Shown here piece after piece: positions 62,946 through 64,000 of a stretch of 64,000 bases of DNA. This stretch comes from Paludibacterium purpuratum. Lineage in GTDB: Bacteria; Pseudomonadota; Gammaproteobacteria; Burkholderiales; Chromobacteriaceae. A program made the translations under genes and the position numbers. Numbering within the stretch: the stretch's first letter is position 1; each line of letters starts with the position of its first letter. The notes under the pieces were generated by a model. It ran no database searches. It worked only from the letters and a program-made list of their open reading frames with translations, and was not told where the DNA came from. The stretch covers positions 62,001 through 126,000 of the forward strand of contig NZ_SNZP01000014.1 in the NCBI RefSeq assembly GCF_004363805.1. Reading direction: 5' to 3'.

Positions 62946-64000
62946 CTAGGCTGCGCTGGGGGGAAAGGCCCCGGATTGGGGCTGGGTGCGCCTCACCAGT
63001 TGCACATGTGCCGTAAACGACAGCGCGTGGTGCGATTGTCGATACTCGCTTGCCGCCTGATGCATCAACCAACGCACCGCGTAATGCGCCAGCACCCAAC
63101 CGTAGAATTCCTGGCGTACCAGCTCGGGCGTTTTTGAGCGAAACACGCGGCGTTGCCGCAGTAAATGCGTCTTGAGCTCGTCGAAGACCGACTCCACCTG
63201 CCAGCGCTCGTGATATAGCGCCGCCAACGACAATGCTGGGGCCGATTCTGGGTCGAGCAAACTGGTCATGAGGCGGTAAGAGGCGGTCGAACCACTGTGT
63301 TGCGGCAAGGTGTACTCAATGATGCGGACCGGCACGCCATCGACACCTCGACGCCGGGCTCGGTCGTTGGGATAGAGTGCGCTTAGCCAGGAACCGTCCG
63401 CCAAGGGCTGCAACACCGGCAAGATCTGGTTGCTTGCGCAACGCCATAACAGATCAGCGCCGCTGGCACGAGCAGCGCACCACTGTGCATGCCCGCGGAA
63501 TCCGCGATCGGCAAGGCACAGCATGCCGGGCTTTAGACTGGCCAAGAGCGGCAGGCAGAGCTCCCACTCTGGTGCGCGATAAGGACCGATGTTGGCATCC
63601 AGGATGGCGTGAGTCGCGCATTCGACCAGCACGGCGCATTGCGCTTGTGGATAGCCGGCTTGGCCGGTGCGACTACCGGGATAGCCGAACTGCGCCACGT
63701 TATCGACCTCGTCGGGAATGTCGAAATTGCTGCCATCGATAGCGACGACACGGCAACCAGCGAAGAAGGCATCGGGATGAGCTTGAGGCCGAGCCAGAGG
63801 CAGACAGGCACGATGCATGAGGTCACGAAGCGGCGTAGCACCGATTTTGCGGCGTAGCTCGCTGACGGAGGATTTGTGGACCGTGGTGGAGGACGGTTTC
63901 CCCTCAGCCCAGGCCAAGCCCTGAGCCACGACGGCGAATACCTCTTCATAGGCGGCTTCGGGATAAAGGTTAAGCGCCATGCAGTAGTACACGCCGGCCA
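62946..64000 (-). CDS. IS4-family transposase (N-terminus outside window)
   Basis: At least 351 codons; the frame is open to the window end, so the start lies beyond it. DDE transposase segments: VVAIDGSNFDIPDEVDNVAQ with the first Asp, CLADRGFRGHAQW with the second Asp, and YHERWQVESVFDELKTHLL, the YREK-like region carrying the Glu. The beginning YYCMALNLYPEAAYEEVFAV is the end of the IS4 N-terminal domain. It looks intact as far as seen. It cuts and pastes its own element; accessory cargo is not visible. Confidence 0.92.
   Translation of the reverse strand, partial: AGVYYCMALNLYPEAAYEEVFAVVAQGLAWAEGKPSSTTVHKSSVSELRRKIGATPLRDLMHRACLPLARPQAHPDAFFAGCRVVAIDGSNFDIPDEVDNVAQFGYPGSRTGQAGYPQAQCAVLVECATHAILDANIGPYRAPEWELCLPLLASLKPGMLCLADRGFRGHAQWCAARASGADLLWRCASNQILPVLQPLADGSWLSALYPNDRARRRGVDGVPVRIIEYTLPQHSGSTASYRLMTSLLDPESAPALSLAALYHERWQVESVFDELKTHLLRQRRVFRSKTPELVRQEFYGWVLAHYAVRWLMHQAASEYRQSHHALSFTAHVQLVRRTQPQSGAFPPSAA

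Overview
The window looks like chromosomal DNA of a GC-rich betaproteobacterium, most likely of the order Neisseriales (Chromobacteriaceae-like). This is inferred from the replication-origin gene order (mnmE-yidC-yidD-rnpA-rpmH, then divergent dnaA-dnaN-gyrB), the three-subunit pntAA/AB/B transhydrogenase, and the general gene content. No tRNA, rRNA or CRISPR was seen. 54 protein genes are supported, one cut by each window edge.

Layout. 0-5 kb: an acetyltransferase, a YegD-type Hsp70 protein, a transglutaminase-like protein, an orphan sugar-binding protein and a PfkB kinase. 4.6-8.9 kb: a 4-hydroxyproline catabolic locus (GntR regulator, deaminase, epimerase, FAD dehydrogenase) with two GntR-like palindromes in the divergent spacer. 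8.9-19.8 kb: periplasmic binding proteins, proton-translocating transhydrogenase, a glycerophosphodiesterase, a chemoreceptor and a cystine-type ABC importer. 20-21.7 kb: a Mn2+-type yybP-ykoY riboswitch with terminator in front of a TerC/Alx exporter. 23.8-33.3 kb: a complete nitrate assimilation locus (nasT, nasS, transporter, nirB, nirD, nitrate reductase, sirohaem methyltransferase). Its control region reads as two NtrC boxes, a sigma-54 promoter, an ANTAR two-hairpin leader and an intrinsic terminator. 33.4-35.3 kb: a secreted lipase and its foldase. 35.4-37.3 kb: a split PAS/chemoreceptor pair.

37.8-46.7 kb holds the most interesting locus. It has homologues of GriH and GriI, which build 3-amino-4-hydroxybenzoate in Streptomyces, followed by an NAD(P)-binding epimerase-like protein, an MFS exporter, an 801-residue fusion of an adenylate-forming ligase to a haem-oxygenase-like diiron oxidase, and a class II aldolase-like protein. 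A convergent MocR regulator closes the locus. It looks like a compact, uncharacterised biosynthetic gene cluster for an aromatic amine-derived metabolite. The product is unknown.

46.9-53.1 kb is a type VI secretion island: VgrG, a phospholipase D effector and a Sel1-like lipoprotein that is probably its immunity protein. 53.3-62.4 kb is the origin-proximal housekeeping block. The last kilobase carries an IS4-family transposase cut by the window end.

Two cross-cutting patterns stand out. A short REP-like palindrome (core GTGCGTT-loop-AACGCAC and variants) occurs four times, every time in a gap between convergent genes. Several operons also carry visible RNA-level or repressor-level control elements, listed individually.
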